A stretch of 64,000 bases of DNA, taken from Flectobacillus roseus. GTDB lineage: Bacteria > Bacteroidota > Bacteroidia > Cytophagales > Spirosomataceae. How positions within the stretch are numbered: the stretch's first letter is position 1; the number at the start of each line of letters is the position of its first letter. Below the pieces are notes generated by a model, which saw nothing but the letters and a program-made list of their open reading frames with translations, was not told the DNA's origin and ran no database searches. The stretch is from the NCBI RefSeq assembly GCF_030056665.1, contig NZ_JASHIG010000015.1. One strand, written 5' to 3'. Position numbers and translations under genes: made by a program. Below, piece by piece: positions 1-8,466 of the stretch.

Positions 1-17
1 TTGTAATTTTCCATAAA

Positions 18-112
18 TGCAACATTGTTGCAAATATAAAATATCAAAATTCATTTTTGCAACATTATTGCGAATATTTAAAATATGTTTTTATATTTGC
101 AACACCATTGCA
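18..112. promoter_or_regulatory. Array of three Fur/Zur-like operator boxes overlapping a promoter
   Basis: Three 15-bp boxes start at 18 (TGCAACATTGTTGCA, a perfect 7-1-7 palindrome), 58 (TGCAACATTATTGCG) and 98 (TGCAACACCATTGCA), each exactly 40 bp after the last. A Bacteroidetes -7 element TATATTTG lies at 92-99 and overlaps the third box; a TTG at 68-70 in the second box sits 21 bp upstream, as a -33 element would. A 7-1-7 inverted repeat is the usual shape of Fur-family (Fur/Zur) sites. I infer a metal-responsive repressor that covers the promoter of the lipoprotein gene at 217. Which metal cannot be read from the DNA. Confidence 0.7.
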
Positions 113-216
113 TTAATTTAACTAAACAAAAATCAATAAAAACACTCTGTCAGACACTCTCAAATTACCATTTACCCCAACTGACATTGGTAGTCCTTTT
201 TTTAATACAATCATTT

Positions 217-771
217 ATGAAAAACTTACGTAAATCCCTCACAATTTTGGCTTTAGCCCTTGCTGTCGTTACTGTTAGTAGTTGTAAAAAAGACGAGCCA
301 GATCCTGTACAGGATAGTGAAAACCTTACTACTCTAAAGCTCAATTTTACGGCCGATGGAGTTACAAAAACCTTTGCGTTCAAAGATTTGGATGGAATTG
401 GAGGAAATGCTCCTGTAGTAGATAACATCAGCCTAGATGCCAACAAAACTTACAATGTAACCGTACAAGTGTTGGACGAAAGTAAGAGTCCAGCGGAGGA
501 TATTACTTCAGAAATAGAAACCGAAAGCTTTGAACATCTATTCGTGTACACGCCAACGCCAAGCAATTTGTTGACCATTACTCGTACCGATAAAGACAAT
601 AGAAATCTGGAAGTGGGCTTAAAAGCTTCGGCTGTGACTACCAATGCAGGAACAGGCACATTAAGAGTTGTTTTGTATCACCAACCACCACAAAACGGTG
701 TACCAATCAAAGATGGTACAGCTAAAGGAAGCACAGATTTTGATGCACAATTCAATGTGACAATCAAATAA
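217..771 (+). CDS. Lipoprotein, probably metal-regulated
   Basis: A protein of 184 aa with an SPII signal: basic start, hydrophobic core, then lipobox VSSC with Cys23, followed by an acidic linker. The open frame extends upstream to 85, but the promoter -7 element ends at 99 and the lipoprotein signal begins only at the ATG at 217, so I chose 217. The mature part looks all-beta (TLKLNFTADG, YNVTVQVLDE, NVTIK) and contains an acidic, His-containing stretch around ITSEIETESFEHLF. I recall similar small Bacteroidetes lipoproteins beside TonB receptors and under zinc control, but this is from memory. The upstream box array supports metal regulation. A surface or periplasmic metal-binding role is inference. 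Confidence 0.65.
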   Translation: MKNLRKSLTILALALAVVTVSSCKKDEPDPVQDSENLTTLKLNFTADGVTKTFAFKDLDGIGGNAPVVDNISLDANKTYNVTVQVLDESKSPAEDITSEIETESFEHLFVYTPTPSNLLTITRTDKDNRNLEVGLKASAVTTNAGTGTLRVVLYHQPPQNGVPIKDGTAKGSTDFDAQFNVTIK

Positions 772-858
772 TTTGCCTAGTAAAATATAGTATTGATAAA
801 ATACTTTTGGTATTTCATCCATTTTATCAGCGCTTTGTACCTATACCTCTTAGTATCG

Positions 859-904
859 AATCTGCAAAAACCTCTATATTTGTGTGTTTTTGCAGATTTT
901 TTTA
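859..904 (+). terminator. Rho-independent terminator after the lipoprotein
   Basis: Perfect 13-bp stem AATCTGCAAAAAC (859-871) with GTTTTTGCAGATT (886-898), a 14-nt loop, then a T run. The loop contains TATATTTG (875-882), a match to the -7 promoter consensus, but no TTG lies at a suitable distance upstream. I therefore favour a terminator over a promoter for the next gene. Confidence 0.75.
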
Positions 905-981
905 TGCTTATAACTCCTAAAGCTAAGTTTTTCAAGAATTTACAGAAAGGGTTATAAAAGCTCATATACCAACCAATCTCG

Positions 982-1962
982 ATGATTTCAGTAGCGCTTT
1001 GCACCTACAATGGTGCCAAATATCTAGGTGAACAATTAGAAAGTATTCTGAACCAAACTCGCTCGGTCAATGAAATCGTAATTTGCGACGACCGCTCTTC
1101 CGACGCAACTGCTGATATTGTCAAAGCATTTCAAGACAAAGCTCCTTTTCCTATATATTTCAACAGAAATGATTCACAATTAGGCTCAACCAAAAACTTT
1201 GAAAAATGCCTTCAATTATGTCAAGGCGATATTATTTTCTTATGCGACCAAGATGACTTTTGGATGCCTGAAAAGGTTGAAAAATTAGTGGGTTATCTCG
1301 AAAAAAATCCCCAGCAACAAATGGTATTCAGCAACGCTGGTATGATGGATGAAAAATCGGAGCGCATAACAGGACATATCTGGCAGGAAGTAATGTTTGA
1401 TGATACTATGCAAAAAATCTGGCAAGCAGGTGGCGCTGCTCAGATTTTGTATAAAGGATATGTGGTAACGGGAGCAACAGTGGCACTACGCAAAAGTGCT
1501 TTGGACAATATGCTACCTTTTCCTACTTCGGTAAAAGACTTGATTCATGATGCGTGGATGTCCATATCATTAGCGCTCAAAAATCAGATTGGTTTCGTCA
1601 ATGAAGAACTGATTTTGTATCGTCGTCATAGTGCCCAACAAGTTGGGTTTGGCGGTGGTGGCGAAGCCGTTAGCTTCAAACAGCGTTTTTCGAGACCTAG
1701 AGCCGAAAAACTACTTCCTATTCAGGAGGAATTGCATCGTTTGGAGTCTACATTGGGTTTGCTCAAACAACATTATCCAGAAGTACCTGCTAGTCAATTT
1801 GCCAAACTAGAATCACATCGGGATTTTGTCAAATTTAGACTTGAATTACCTGAAAATCGTTTGTTAAGAATATTCCCTATTGCGTTCAAGTTTTTGGCAG
1901 GTAAATATTACGACCCTCAAAAACATTGGTGGAAAACTTTATTGGGGGATATGATAGAATGA
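982..1962 (+). CDS. Glycosyltransferase family 2 (rhamnosyltransferase-like)
   Basis: A 326-aa GT-A fold transferase. The N-terminus ISVALCTYNGAKYL is the typical GT2 nucleotide-binding strand, followed by CDDRSSDAT and the metal-binding DQDD near residue 92. The C-terminal third holds the acceptor side (DAWMS, then a YRRHSAQQVG segment often seen in rhamnosyl- and similar transferases). It would transfer an NDP-activated sugar to a cell-surface glycan from the cytoplasmic side. There is no membrane segment. The next gene encodes a DUF5672 protein, also frequent in polysaccharide loci, so the pair may act together. The acceptor and sugar are unknown. Confidence 0.85.
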   Translation: MISVALCTYNGAKYLGEQLESILNQTRSVNEIVICDDRSSDATADIVKAFQDKAPFPIYFNRNDSQLGSTKNFEKCLQLCQGDIIFLCDQDDFWMPEKVEKLVGYLEKNPQQQMVFSNAGMMDEKSERITGHIWQEVMFDDTMQKIWQAGGAAQILYKGYVVTGATVALRKSALDNMLPFPTSVKDLIHDAWMSISLALKNQIGFVNEELILYRRHSAQQVGFGGGGEAVSFKQRFSRPRAEKLLPIQEELHRLESTLGLLKQHYPEVPASQFAKLESHRDFVKFRLELPENRLLRIFPIAFKFLAGKYYDPQKHWWKTLLGDMIE

Positions 1963-1987
1963 AGGGACAAAGTAAAAAAGGCATTAA

Positions 1988-2039
1988 GGCACAAAGTGTT
2001 TTACCCTATAAACATAACACATACTTTACACTTTGTGCC
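1988..2039 (+). repeat. Inverted repeat related to the R2 intergenic family
   Basis: Perfect 11-bp arms GGCACAAAGTG (1988-1998) and CACTTTGTGCC (2029-2039), followed by another CTGTGCCTG. The TTGTGCCTGTT wording recurs in the R2 elements near 12.3, 15.6 and 50.4 kb. It lies directly upstream of the DUF5672 gene. Confidence 0.6.
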
Positions 2040-2092
2040 TGTTTACTCTGTGCCTGTTCACTTTTAATTTTATCAACTTAACCAGCAACACA

Positions 2093-2842
2093 ATGTCCAA
2101 ACATATAAAAGCTATTTCACATAAAAATCAGGTTGCGGTGGTGATACCGATGTATAAATCTGAGATGACACCGTTTGAGCAAAAGTCCTTTGAACAATGT
2201 ATCAAAATTTTGGGGCATTATCCTATCGTCATTATCAAACCTGAATCTTTGGATTTGGAGCATTTGAAGCAATCTCATGCTGCTATTCAATTTCAAAATT
2301 TTGAGGATAAATATTTCAAAGGCATAGAAGGCTATAACGCTTTGCTAACGACTGTCCATTTTTATGAAGCATTTTTGGCTTACGAATATATGCTGATTTA
2401 TCAGTTGGATGCTTTTATTTTTAGTGATCAACTAACTGAGTGGTGTAATGCAGGCTTTGATTATGTAGGCTCACCACATATCGAACCTGAACGTTGGAAA
2501 ATTGGAGACAAACTTCCAGGGAATTATCATCAATTCCGTAGAGTTTTCATGAATGGAGGTTTTTCTTTGAGAAGAGTCAAAGCTATGATTCGTTTCTTAA
2601 AGATTTTGAAGTTTTTTAAAAAGGAATGGATTTCAAATGAAGATGGTTTGTTTTCGCTTCACTTTATCCAGCTTCGTCCATACAGACCATTGTTAAGACT
2701 TCCCAATTGGCAACAAGCGCTACAATTTGGTTTTGAACAACATCCCCAACTCTGCTATCAACTCAATAACCAGCAACTCCCTTTCGGCTGTCATGCTTGG
2801 GAAAAGTATGATCATGAGTTTTGGGAAAAATATATGAAGTAG
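2093..2842 (+). CDS. DUF5672 family protein
   Basis: A 249-aa cytoplasmic protein. The frame is open from 2033, but the upstream part reads through an intergenic inverted repeat, so I place the start at the ATG at 2093 (MSKHIKAISHKNQVAVVIP). Features consistent with DUF5672 are VAVVIPMYKSE at the N-terminus, YMLIYQLDAFIFSD (a possible DxD-like DA.IF site), AGFDYVGSPH, NGGFSLRR and the C-terminal CHAWEKYD. DUF5672 proteins commonly sit in capsule/LPS loci and resemble glycosyltransferases in fold. A role in glycan assembly with the preceding GT2 is inference. Confidence 0.75.
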   Translation: MSKHIKAISHKNQVAVVIPMYKSEMTPFEQKSFEQCIKILGHYPIVIIKPESLDLEHLKQSHAAIQFQNFEDKYFKGIEGYNALLTTVHFYEAFLAYEYMLIYQLDAFIFSDQLTEWCNAGFDYVGSPHIEPERWKIGDKLPGNYHQFRRVFMNGGFSLRRVKAMIRFLKILKFFKKEWISNEDGLFSLHFIQLRPYRPLLRLPNWQQALQFGFEQHPQLCYQLNNQQLPFGCHAWEKYDHEFWEKYMK

Positions 2843-2846
2843 CTAT

Positions 2847-2908
2847 GAGCATTCGGCTCTCGGCCTTCGGCAAAATAATTAATGCTGAATGCTGAGAGCC
2901 GAATGCTG
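2847..2908. terminator. Inverted repeat between convergent genes
   Basis: Arms 2847-2864 (GAGCATTCGGCTCTCGGC) and 2891-2908 pair at 16 of 18 positions, with a 26-nt loop. It lies just after the + strand gene and just before the stop of the - strand ATP-grasp gene. No good T run follows, so termination is plausible but not certain. The GGC-TTCGGC wording recurs in other intergenic gaps. Confidence 0.5.
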
Positions 2909-2917
2909 AGAGCTAAT

Positions 2918-4132
2918 TTAATTTGTTGGCTTATCGGGTACTGGTGCTGACGCGTGGTAGCCATCAAATACCACTTGTGCATATTTATCCAAAAGCTCCT
3001 TTACACGCTCCTGCGATTCCGACTTTACAATTACGCCTACATGAAACTCTTCGTCCATACGCCAACAAACCTCTGTATCATCAAAAATCATGGGGTCGGT
3101 ATATCGTTGACGCGTCAAGGAAATCAAGATACCTGCGTACATATTTTGTACTTCGGGTAAAGTATATTCCAGATTACGAGCCATAGCTGTTTCGATATTG
3201 GCCCATTCGCGCCATAGATTAATACCTGTAGCAGCCTCTACCATTTCGGCCAAGTGTGCCCCTCCTACTCTAGAGGCAGTTTCTAAGAAGATAAATTTCC
3301 CTGTAGCATGATCTCGAATAAACTCGGTATGACTAGCACTAAATTTCATTCCGAAGGCTTTCAATACCTGCTCATTCATTTCTTTCAAAGCTAAATCCTC
3401 CTCCGAGCCAACCTCCACAGTCATAGAGCGAAATACACCTCCGCCATGCGCTACTTCCATCGGAGTAGACAAATAACGACTACAACGTGTAAAAATTGGT
3501 TGACCACCCACTGTCAAAGAATCTACGTGGTAGACATCACCGGGGCGAAACTGCTCGACCAGATATTCAGGACGGCGCTCGCCTAAATAATGGACCACCT
3601 CCCACAACTGTTCTGAATTATGTACCTTACGAATACCTGTAGCCGATGCTTCCGAGCGAGGTTTGACCACACAAGGAAATTGAACTTTTTGAGTAAATTC
3701 AAACACATCATTATCGTTGAATAAAGATGAAAACAACGGCACGTTGATTCCAGCTTCTTCTGCTTTCATCCGCATCGCCAGCTTGTCTCTAAACAAGCGC
3801 CCTGTCGTTTGTCCCATACCCGGAATACGGAAATGCTCTCGCAAATGAGCAGCCTTTTCGACATCAAAGTCATCGAGTGCAACAATACGGTCTATTTTTC
3901 GGGAGCGCATCGCATAGCCCAAACCAAGAATAATTTCTTGAATATCGATACTACCATCTGGTTTTTCTTCTACATAAAAAAACTCATCGACGGCTTCGCG
4001 TGCCCACGGACGATGTTCTAGTTTTTTATTAGTCAACAAAAAAACCCTATTCCCAGCTTGCTTACAAGCACGCAAAAACTCATTGCCTTTGAAATAGGTT
4101 GAGATACACAAAAAGGTTAATTCTTTCGTCAT
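2918..4132 (-). CDS. ATP-grasp domain protein
   Basis: A 404-aa ATP-grasp ligase. An N-terminal pre-ATP-grasp Rossmann part (LTFLCISTYFKGNEFLRAC) is followed by FPCVVKPRSEASATGIRKV, which binds ATP phosphates, EYLVEQFRPGDVYHVDSL, and the metal-binding end FIFLETASRVGGAHLAEMVEAATG. These enzymes join a carboxylate to an amine or thiol through an acyl phosphate. The architecture resembles carboxylate-amine ligases such as carnosine-synthase-like and PurK-like proteins rather than a named housekeeping enzyme. The substrate cannot be inferred, and the convergent neighbour gives no clue. Confidence 0.85.
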   Translation of the reverse strand: MTKELTFLCISTYFKGNEFLRACKQAGNRVFLLTNKKLEHRPWAREAVDEFFYVEEKPDGSIDIQEIILGLGYAMRSRKIDRIVALDDFDVEKAAHLREHFRIPGMGQTTGRLFRDKLAMRMKAEEAGINVPLFSSLFNDNDVFEFTQKVQFPCVVKPRSEASATGIRKVHNSEQLWEVVHYLGERRPEYLVEQFRPGDVYHVDSLTVGGQPIFTRCSRYLSTPMEVAHGGGVFRSMTVEVGSEEDLALKEMNEQVLKAFGMKFSASHTEFIRDHATGKFIFLETASRVGGAHLAEMVEAATGINLWREWANIETAMARNLEYTLPEVQNMYAGILISLTRQRYTDPMIFDDTEVCWRMDEEFHVGVIVKSESQERVKELLDKYAQVVFDGYHASAPVPDKPTN

Positions 4133-4527
4133 AAAGTAAAGGGCTATATCGGTTTTGGTTAGAGTGTCTTAGAGGTACACCAGAAGAAGATACCAGAACT
4201 AAAAGGGCAGAAAGTCTCAATGAGATGCTGCAATACGACTTTATTGATTAAAGCCTTTGATACCTTTCTTAAATATAGCAAAAAAGATGGGATTGGAAGC
4301 AAAATGGAAAGGAAATATTTAGGCAATAAACACAAAGTAAGAAGTAATCTGATTGAAACATTTTCGTCACGGGTAAATAAATTCACCCGCTAAGTGGAAT
4401 TGTTGATCAACAGCTATCAATGGGTGTATTTCAAAACTATTAAAAAACTAGCCCAAGACTAAATCTTGAACTAGCTCTTTCTATGAAGCACTCTTTGCCT
4501 TGTGCCTCTTTACCTGTTGCCTGATTA
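4133..4527. other. Intergenic gap with R3 and R2 fragments
   Basis: No gene is supported. A 75-codon open frame at 4159-4386 on the - strand is low-complexity and lacks family features. The right part holds an R3 palindrome (4441-4476) and an R2-like CTTTGCCTTGTGCC fragment (4491-4523). Confidence 0.6.
4441..4476 (-). terminator. R3 repeat acting as terminator of pepA
   Basis: On the - strand this reads CTAGTTCAAGA..TCTTGGGCTAG and then TTTTTT, a stem with a T tract 50-90 bp after the aminopeptidase stop. The same sequence family recurs at 43861 and 63572. Confidence 0.6.
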
Positions 4528-5988
4528 CTACAATACTCCCTCAATAAAATCTATCAACAAACGAATACCAAAAGCAGTACCTGCTCGACTTGGAACAAAT
4601 TCGGTATCGCCAAAGGCTGTACCTGCGATATCGAGGTGTGCCCAGTTCGTATGATTTTCGGTAAATACTTCTAAAAACTTGGCTGCTGAAATAGCCCCAG
4701 CCATTGGTTTTCCCGAATAATTTTTAACATCAGCTATGTCAGAAGCTATATCTTCTTTGTACAAATCCCACAAAGGTAATCTCCACAAACGCTCTCCTGT
4801 ATGCGAACCAGCATTACTTAAACGAGTAGCTAATTGGTCATTATTGGTAAATAGTCCTGCCGCATGATAACCCAATGTTGAGATACAACTTCCTGTCAAA
4901 GTAGCCAAGTCGATAAGATAATCAGTTTTATAGTTTTTGACCATATACCCCAATCCATCTGCCAAAATCACACGCCCTTCGGCATCTGTATCAATGATTT
5001 CGATGGTTTTTCCCAAATACGAACCAATAACATCACTCGGCTTAAAAGATTTAGCATCCACGGCATTTTCACAAGTTGGCACAACACCGATGATATGTAT
5101 AGGTAGCTTGAGTTTAGCCGCTAATTCTACTGTACCCAACACAGCAGCAGCACCTCCCATATCCGATTTCATGAGGTGCATATTCGTTGAAGATTTAATT
5201 GAAATACCTCCCGTATCGAAAGTTACTCCCTTCCCTACCAAACCAATTGTTTTTTGTGGCAAAGGAAAACGGTATTCAACTACAATCATGGCAGGGTCGT
5301 GCTCGCTTCCTTGACCTACCGCCAATAATGCCTCAAAACCATCTTTCTCCAAAGCAGGTCGGTCGATGATATGAGCAGAATAACCAAATTTTTGCGCAGA
5401 AGCAACTGCCCAATCACACAAAACCTTTGGTGTTTTTTTGTTGGCAGGAGCATTCATCAAATCAAAAATCTCCATCTGAGTTTCGGCAGTGGCAATGCCT
5501 TTATCAACTAAATTTTTGGCATTTTCACCGAATAATTCACCAGCGACTAGGTTAATCTGACCATTTTGACCAAATACCTCTGAAACAATTTCACTTTCTG
5601 TTTTGTAGAGTTTGCTATTGTATTGTCCCAACACAATGCCATTGGCAACCCATTCGAGTTGTTCAAGGTTAAGGGACGAAACAACAACATCTATTTGGGC
5701 AGCTATTCTTGTTTTTTGATGGTGGAAGAAATAGCGTAAAGCCTTGATCACTTGCGCAGAATCAGCATTTTTTCCTAGTCCTAAGAAAAATACTTTTTGG
5801 GCTTGAGCGGTATAAAACGAAAACGTTTCTTTTAACTCAGCCTTAAACTCCTTCGCTAAAATATCTGCGTCAAATGCTTCAGACTGGGCAATAGCGTGTA
5901 ACTGTGCGGATAAGTTATCACTTTGATTTAGTACATATAAACGGCTTTGTGCCTTTGTATCGAGAGAAGAAGAAAGAATAAGAGACAT
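4528..5988 (-). CDS. pepA: Leucyl aminopeptidase (M17 family)
   Basis: A 486-aa M17 metallopeptidase that removes N-terminal residues from peptides in the cytoplasm. The catalytic C-terminal half shows VGKGVTFDTGGISIK, MKSDMGGAAAVLG and DTDAEGRVILADGL, which carry the two-metal ligands and the catalytic Lys and Arg. The signature has D in place of the usual first N of NTDAEGR. The N-terminal half is the variable macro-like domain. Length fits the family. It is transcribed alone; an R3 stem-loop with a T tract follows the stop. High confidence in the family, lower in substrate preference. Confidence 0.92.
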   Translation of the reverse strand: MSLILSSSLDTKAQSRLYVLNQSDNLSAQLHAIAQSEAFDADILAKEFKAELKETFSFYTAQAQKVFFLGLGKNADSAQVIKALRYFFHHQKTRIAAQIDVVVSSLNLEQLEWVANGIVLGQYNSKLYKTESEIVSEVFGQNGQINLVAGELFGENAKNLVDKGIATAETQMEIFDLMNAPANKKTPKVLCDWAVASAQKFGYSAHIIDRPALEKDGFEALLAVGQGSEHDPAMIVVEYRFPLPQKTIGLVGKGVTFDTGGISIKSSTNMHLMKSDMGGAAAVLGTVELAAKLKLPIHIIGVVPTCENAVDAKSFKPSDVIGSYLGKTIEIIDTDAEGRVILADGLGYMVKNYKTDYLIDLATLTGSCISTLGYHAAGLFTNNDQLATRLSNAGSHTGERLWRLPLWDLYKEDIASDIADVKNYSGKPMAGAISAAKFLEVFTENHTNWAHLDIAGTAFGDTEFVPSRAGTAFGIRLLIDFIEGVL

Positions 5989-6056
5989 AGCTTTAAAAGT
6001 TTAAAGCAATCGAGTAATAGCTTTTAGCATTACTGACTACCAAATGGACCTCAACC

Positions 6057-6084
6057 AAAAATGCCACCTTGGGGGTGGCATTTT
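6057..6084 (-). terminator. Terminator of the DUF2795 gene
   Basis: AAAATGCCACC (6057 on) pairs with GGTGGCATTTT (6074-6084) around a short G-rich loop. It lies just downstream of the - strand DUF2795 stop. A and T runs on both sides would let it work in both directions. Confidence 0.75.
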
Positions 6085-6095
6085 ATGGGGATTAA

Positions 6096-6317
6096 TTAAT
6101 ATTCGTCTTCATTAAAGAAGAAGTCGTCTTTTGTAGGATAATCTGGCCAGATTTCTTCGATACTCTCGTAAGGTTGACCATCATCTTCCAATTCTTGTAA
6201 GTTTTCGACTACTTCTAATGGCGAGCCTGTACGGATCGCATAGTCAATTAATTCATCTTTTGTTGCTGGCCAAGGAGCGTCTTCTAAGTAAGATGCAAGT
6301 TCTAGTGTCCAATACAT
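6096..6317 (-). CDS. DUF2795 domain-containing protein
   Basis: A 73-aa acidic protein beginning MYWTLELASYLEDAPWPATK, with the DUF2795 core PATKDELIDYAIRTGSPLEVVENLQEL and an acidic, aromatic tail (EIWPDYPTKDDFFFNEDEY). Small DUF2795 proteins of this length are very conserved across Bacteroidetes; the function is unknown to me. It is monocistronic, with its own -7 element (6444-6451, - strand) and its own terminator. Confidence 0.88.
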   Translation of the reverse strand: MYWTLELASYLEDAPWPATKDELIDYAIRTGSPLEVVENLQELEDDGQPYESIEEIWPDYPTKDDFFFNEDEY

Positions 6318-6443
6318 ATTCTTTCTCTAAATTTGGTTACTGGTTAAACGAAGGTAATAGAGCAATCTACTGACTATAAATCAATTATGTCTTTTATAAA
6401 TGCTTATTTTACCCCTATTTTTTTGATTGATTTAATAGGACTG

Positions 6444-6451
6444 CAAAAGTA
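6444..6451 (-). promoter_or_regulatory. -7 promoter element for the DUF2795 gene
   Basis: TACTTTTG on the - strand matches TAnnTTTG. A TTG (6470-6472, - strand) lies 18 bp upstream as a -33 element. The predicted leader is about 120 nt. Confidence 0.65.
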
Positions 6452-6790
6452 CAAGTTTTTTGAAATTACCAACATTACTGGTTTGTAATTATTTAGATAA
6501 TTCAAATAAATTTTCAAAATGATAAATATGGGATTATTTGCCTACCTTTTTTCTCTATTTCTACAAAAAAGCCCAAATATTACCTCTATTTTGATTTTCT
6601 CATGCGTAATTAACTAATTTTTCTATAAAAAAGTATATTCAAAACCCTGTTTTTTTACGAAAAGTGCCTTTATTTTTTGGGTTTTTCCCGAAGATGTAGA
6701 TAACTAATTGATAATGAATCTATATCCACTCATATCCCAATAAAAATATCATCAAGATGCTTTTACAAAAACAAAATTCAAATTGTTGTC
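6452..6790. other. AT-rich intergenic region
   Basis: It lies between two divergent transcription units. Apart from the promoter elements listed here, I see no open frame, repeat or structured element. Confidence 0.5.
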
Positions 6791-6812
6791 ATGCAGGATG
6801 TCCTGTCACAAC

Positions 6813-6820
6813 TATATTTG
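6813..6820 (+). promoter_or_regulatory. -7 promoter element of the outer-membrane barrel gene
   Basis: TATATTTG, a perfect TAnnTTTG match, 37-52 bp before the candidate starts. TTG at 6786-6788 is a possible -33 element with a rather long 24-bp spacer. This places transcription start downstream of the ATG at 6791 and rules that start out. Confidence 0.65.
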
Positions 6821-6856
6821 CAGCATATTTTACACTACATTAATTCTTCACACTCT

Positions 6857-7480
6857 ATGAAACACGCTAGCATGAAAAAGCTTCTTTACTACGCACTATT
6901 CTTATTATTCTCACCTGTAGCCCAAGCTCAATTTATCAAAATCGACAATGGTATTCTGTTTAGTTCGTTCCGAAATGAGCTCAAACTCGATATTCTTACT
7001 CAAAGAAATACTAGTTATGCCACCGCCCTTGGGATTGATTATTTACAGAAAAAGCATTTTTATGTATCTTCTCAAATAGGTTACCTACAAGTAGGTGGAC
7101 ACGAGCAAGACGATACTCTTTTGGGTACCGGATTTGACCACGCTTGTGAACAAACAAGTTTTATTCATCTCAATACTCAATTTCGCTATTTGATTACTAC
7201 AGAAAAACCCTTTAGCCCCAGCGCTTTTATTTCACTTGGTCCATTTGCCAATATTCTTTCTGGAAAAAAAGAATTCAAAAGTTACTATCAAGTTTATAAC
7301 TTTCAAAATTTGTATGGAGGTCTTAAAACTGAACTCGGTATTACCAAAGACCTACATAGTGTAAGACTAGGACTTGTCGGAAGCTATATGTACAATCTCT
7401 CTCCTACAGCCAAATCTTCTGCCCTTGAGCTAACCAGTCAAAGCTACAGCATTATGTTTACCCTAGGTTATCGTATCTGA
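6857..7480 (+). CDS. Outer-membrane beta-barrel protein
   Basis: About 207 aa. Two starts fit: 6857 (MKHASMKK) and 6872 (MKKLLYY); the second gives a standard Sec signal ending VAQAQ. The mature part alternates short amphipathic strands (NELKLDILTQ, FYVSSQIGYLQVG, FIHLNTQFRYLIT, VRLGLVGSYMYNL) and ends with SYSIMFTLGYRI, with an aromatic near the C-terminus as in small barrels. It resembles PorT/OMP_b-brl-type proteins, but I cannot assign it to a named family. It is monocistronic. Confidence 0.7.
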   Translation: MKHASMKKLLYYALFLLFSPVAQAQFIKIDNGILFSSFRNELKLDILTQRNTSYATALGIDYLQKKHFYVSSQIGYLQVGGHEQDDTLLGTGFDHACEQTSFIHLNTQFRYLITTEKPFSPSAFISLGPFANILSGKKEFKSYYQVYNFQNLYGGLKTELGITKDLHSVRLGLVGSYMYNLSPTAKSSALELTSQSYSIMFTLGYRI

Positions 7481-7633
7481 GCTATTCAAACATGAAACTT
7501 TGGTATTTTTTTACCGTTAAATAAAATCTTGTTAAGTACTTATTAAATTTTTTTATTAAATGATTCATCAAAAGTCACGTGAAATGATACCTTTACATAT
7601 ATTTTAAAAATCCCTTTTTTCTGGTAATATTTT

Positions 7634-8371
7634 ATGAAAATTGAAATTTGCGCTTACTCACTCGAATCGTGTATTGCGGCCGAGCAAGGAGGTGCTAATC
7701 GTATCGAATTGTGTGCTTCGCCTTACGAGGGTGGCACGACTCCATCAGCAGGCCTTATTCAACTAGCCAAACAACATACTTCTATCGAAGTTCATGTCAT
7801 GATTCGTCCACGTGGTAGCGATTTTTGCTATTCTGCACTTGAACTGGAGCAGATGAAACAAGATATGCTTGTAGCTAAACAACTAGGAGCCGACGGTTTT
7901 GTTCTTGGCATTTTAGAGAAAAATGGTCGTGTCAACGTTGAACAAACCAAAGCTTTCGTCGAATTAGCTCATCCTCTGCCTGTTACTTTTCATCGCGCTA
8001 TCGACATGACTCCCGATTATCTGCAAGCACTTGAAGATATTATTGAAGCAGGTTGTAAACGTATCCTAACTTCAGGACAAAAAAACTTGGCAGAAGAAGG
8101 CGCAGAAAACCTTAAAGCTTTAATTAAACAAGCCAATGGAAGAATTGACGTTATGATTGGTAGTGGGGTTAATGTGCGAAATGCCTTAAAACTAGCAGCA
8201 TTAGGCGCTGATGCCTTACACTTCACAGGCAAGTCGACTAGAGATTCGGAAATGGAGTTTAGGAAAGAAGATATTGCGATGGGCGGACTTTCGGAAGTTC
8301 CCGAATATGGTGTAATGTATTCAAACGTCGAAAAAATTCGTGCGGTTGTAGCGCTATTCAAATCCGCTTAG
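7634..8371 (+). CDS. cutC: CutC family copper homeostasis protein
   Basis: A 245-aa TIM-barrel protein starting MKIEICAYSLESCIAAEQGGANRIELCAS, the diagnostic CutC N-terminus. It is followed by GGTTPSAGLI, VMIRPRGSDFCYS, TFHRAIDM, ILTSGQ and DVMIGSGVN, and ends with LHFTGKSTRDS. CutC has been linked to copper tolerance, but its biochemical activity is unsettled. There is no Cys-rich copper site beyond the conserved positions. It is transcribed alone from an AT-rich leader and is not near copper exporters here. Confidence 0.93.
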   Translation: MKIEICAYSLESCIAAEQGGANRIELCASPYEGGTTPSAGLIQLAKQHTSIEVHVMIRPRGSDFCYSALELEQMKQDMLVAKQLGADGFVLGILEKNGRVNVEQTKAFVELAHPLPVTFHRAIDMTPDYLQALEDIIEAGCKRILTSGQKNLAEEGAENLKALIKQANGRIDVMIGSGVNVRNALKLAALGADALHFTGKSTRDSEMEFRKEDIAMGGLSEVPEYGVMYSNVEKIRAVVALFKSA

Positions 8372-8466
8372 CATTTTTGAGTTTTGTTTTTAGTGATTGA
8401 GAAACAACTTATTTAAATAACTGAACATACCTCCACTCGTACTTTAAAACATCCAATTTCTCAGAT

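Noticed and set aside
875..882. TATATTTG as promoter of the GT2 gene
   Set aside because: It lies in the loop of a 13-bp terminator stem and has no -33 TTG at 17-24 bp; the terminator explains the sequence better.
4159..4386. 75-codon frame on the - strand
   Set aside because: Leu/Ser-rich composition typical of AT-rich non-coding DNA; no start context or homology features recognised.
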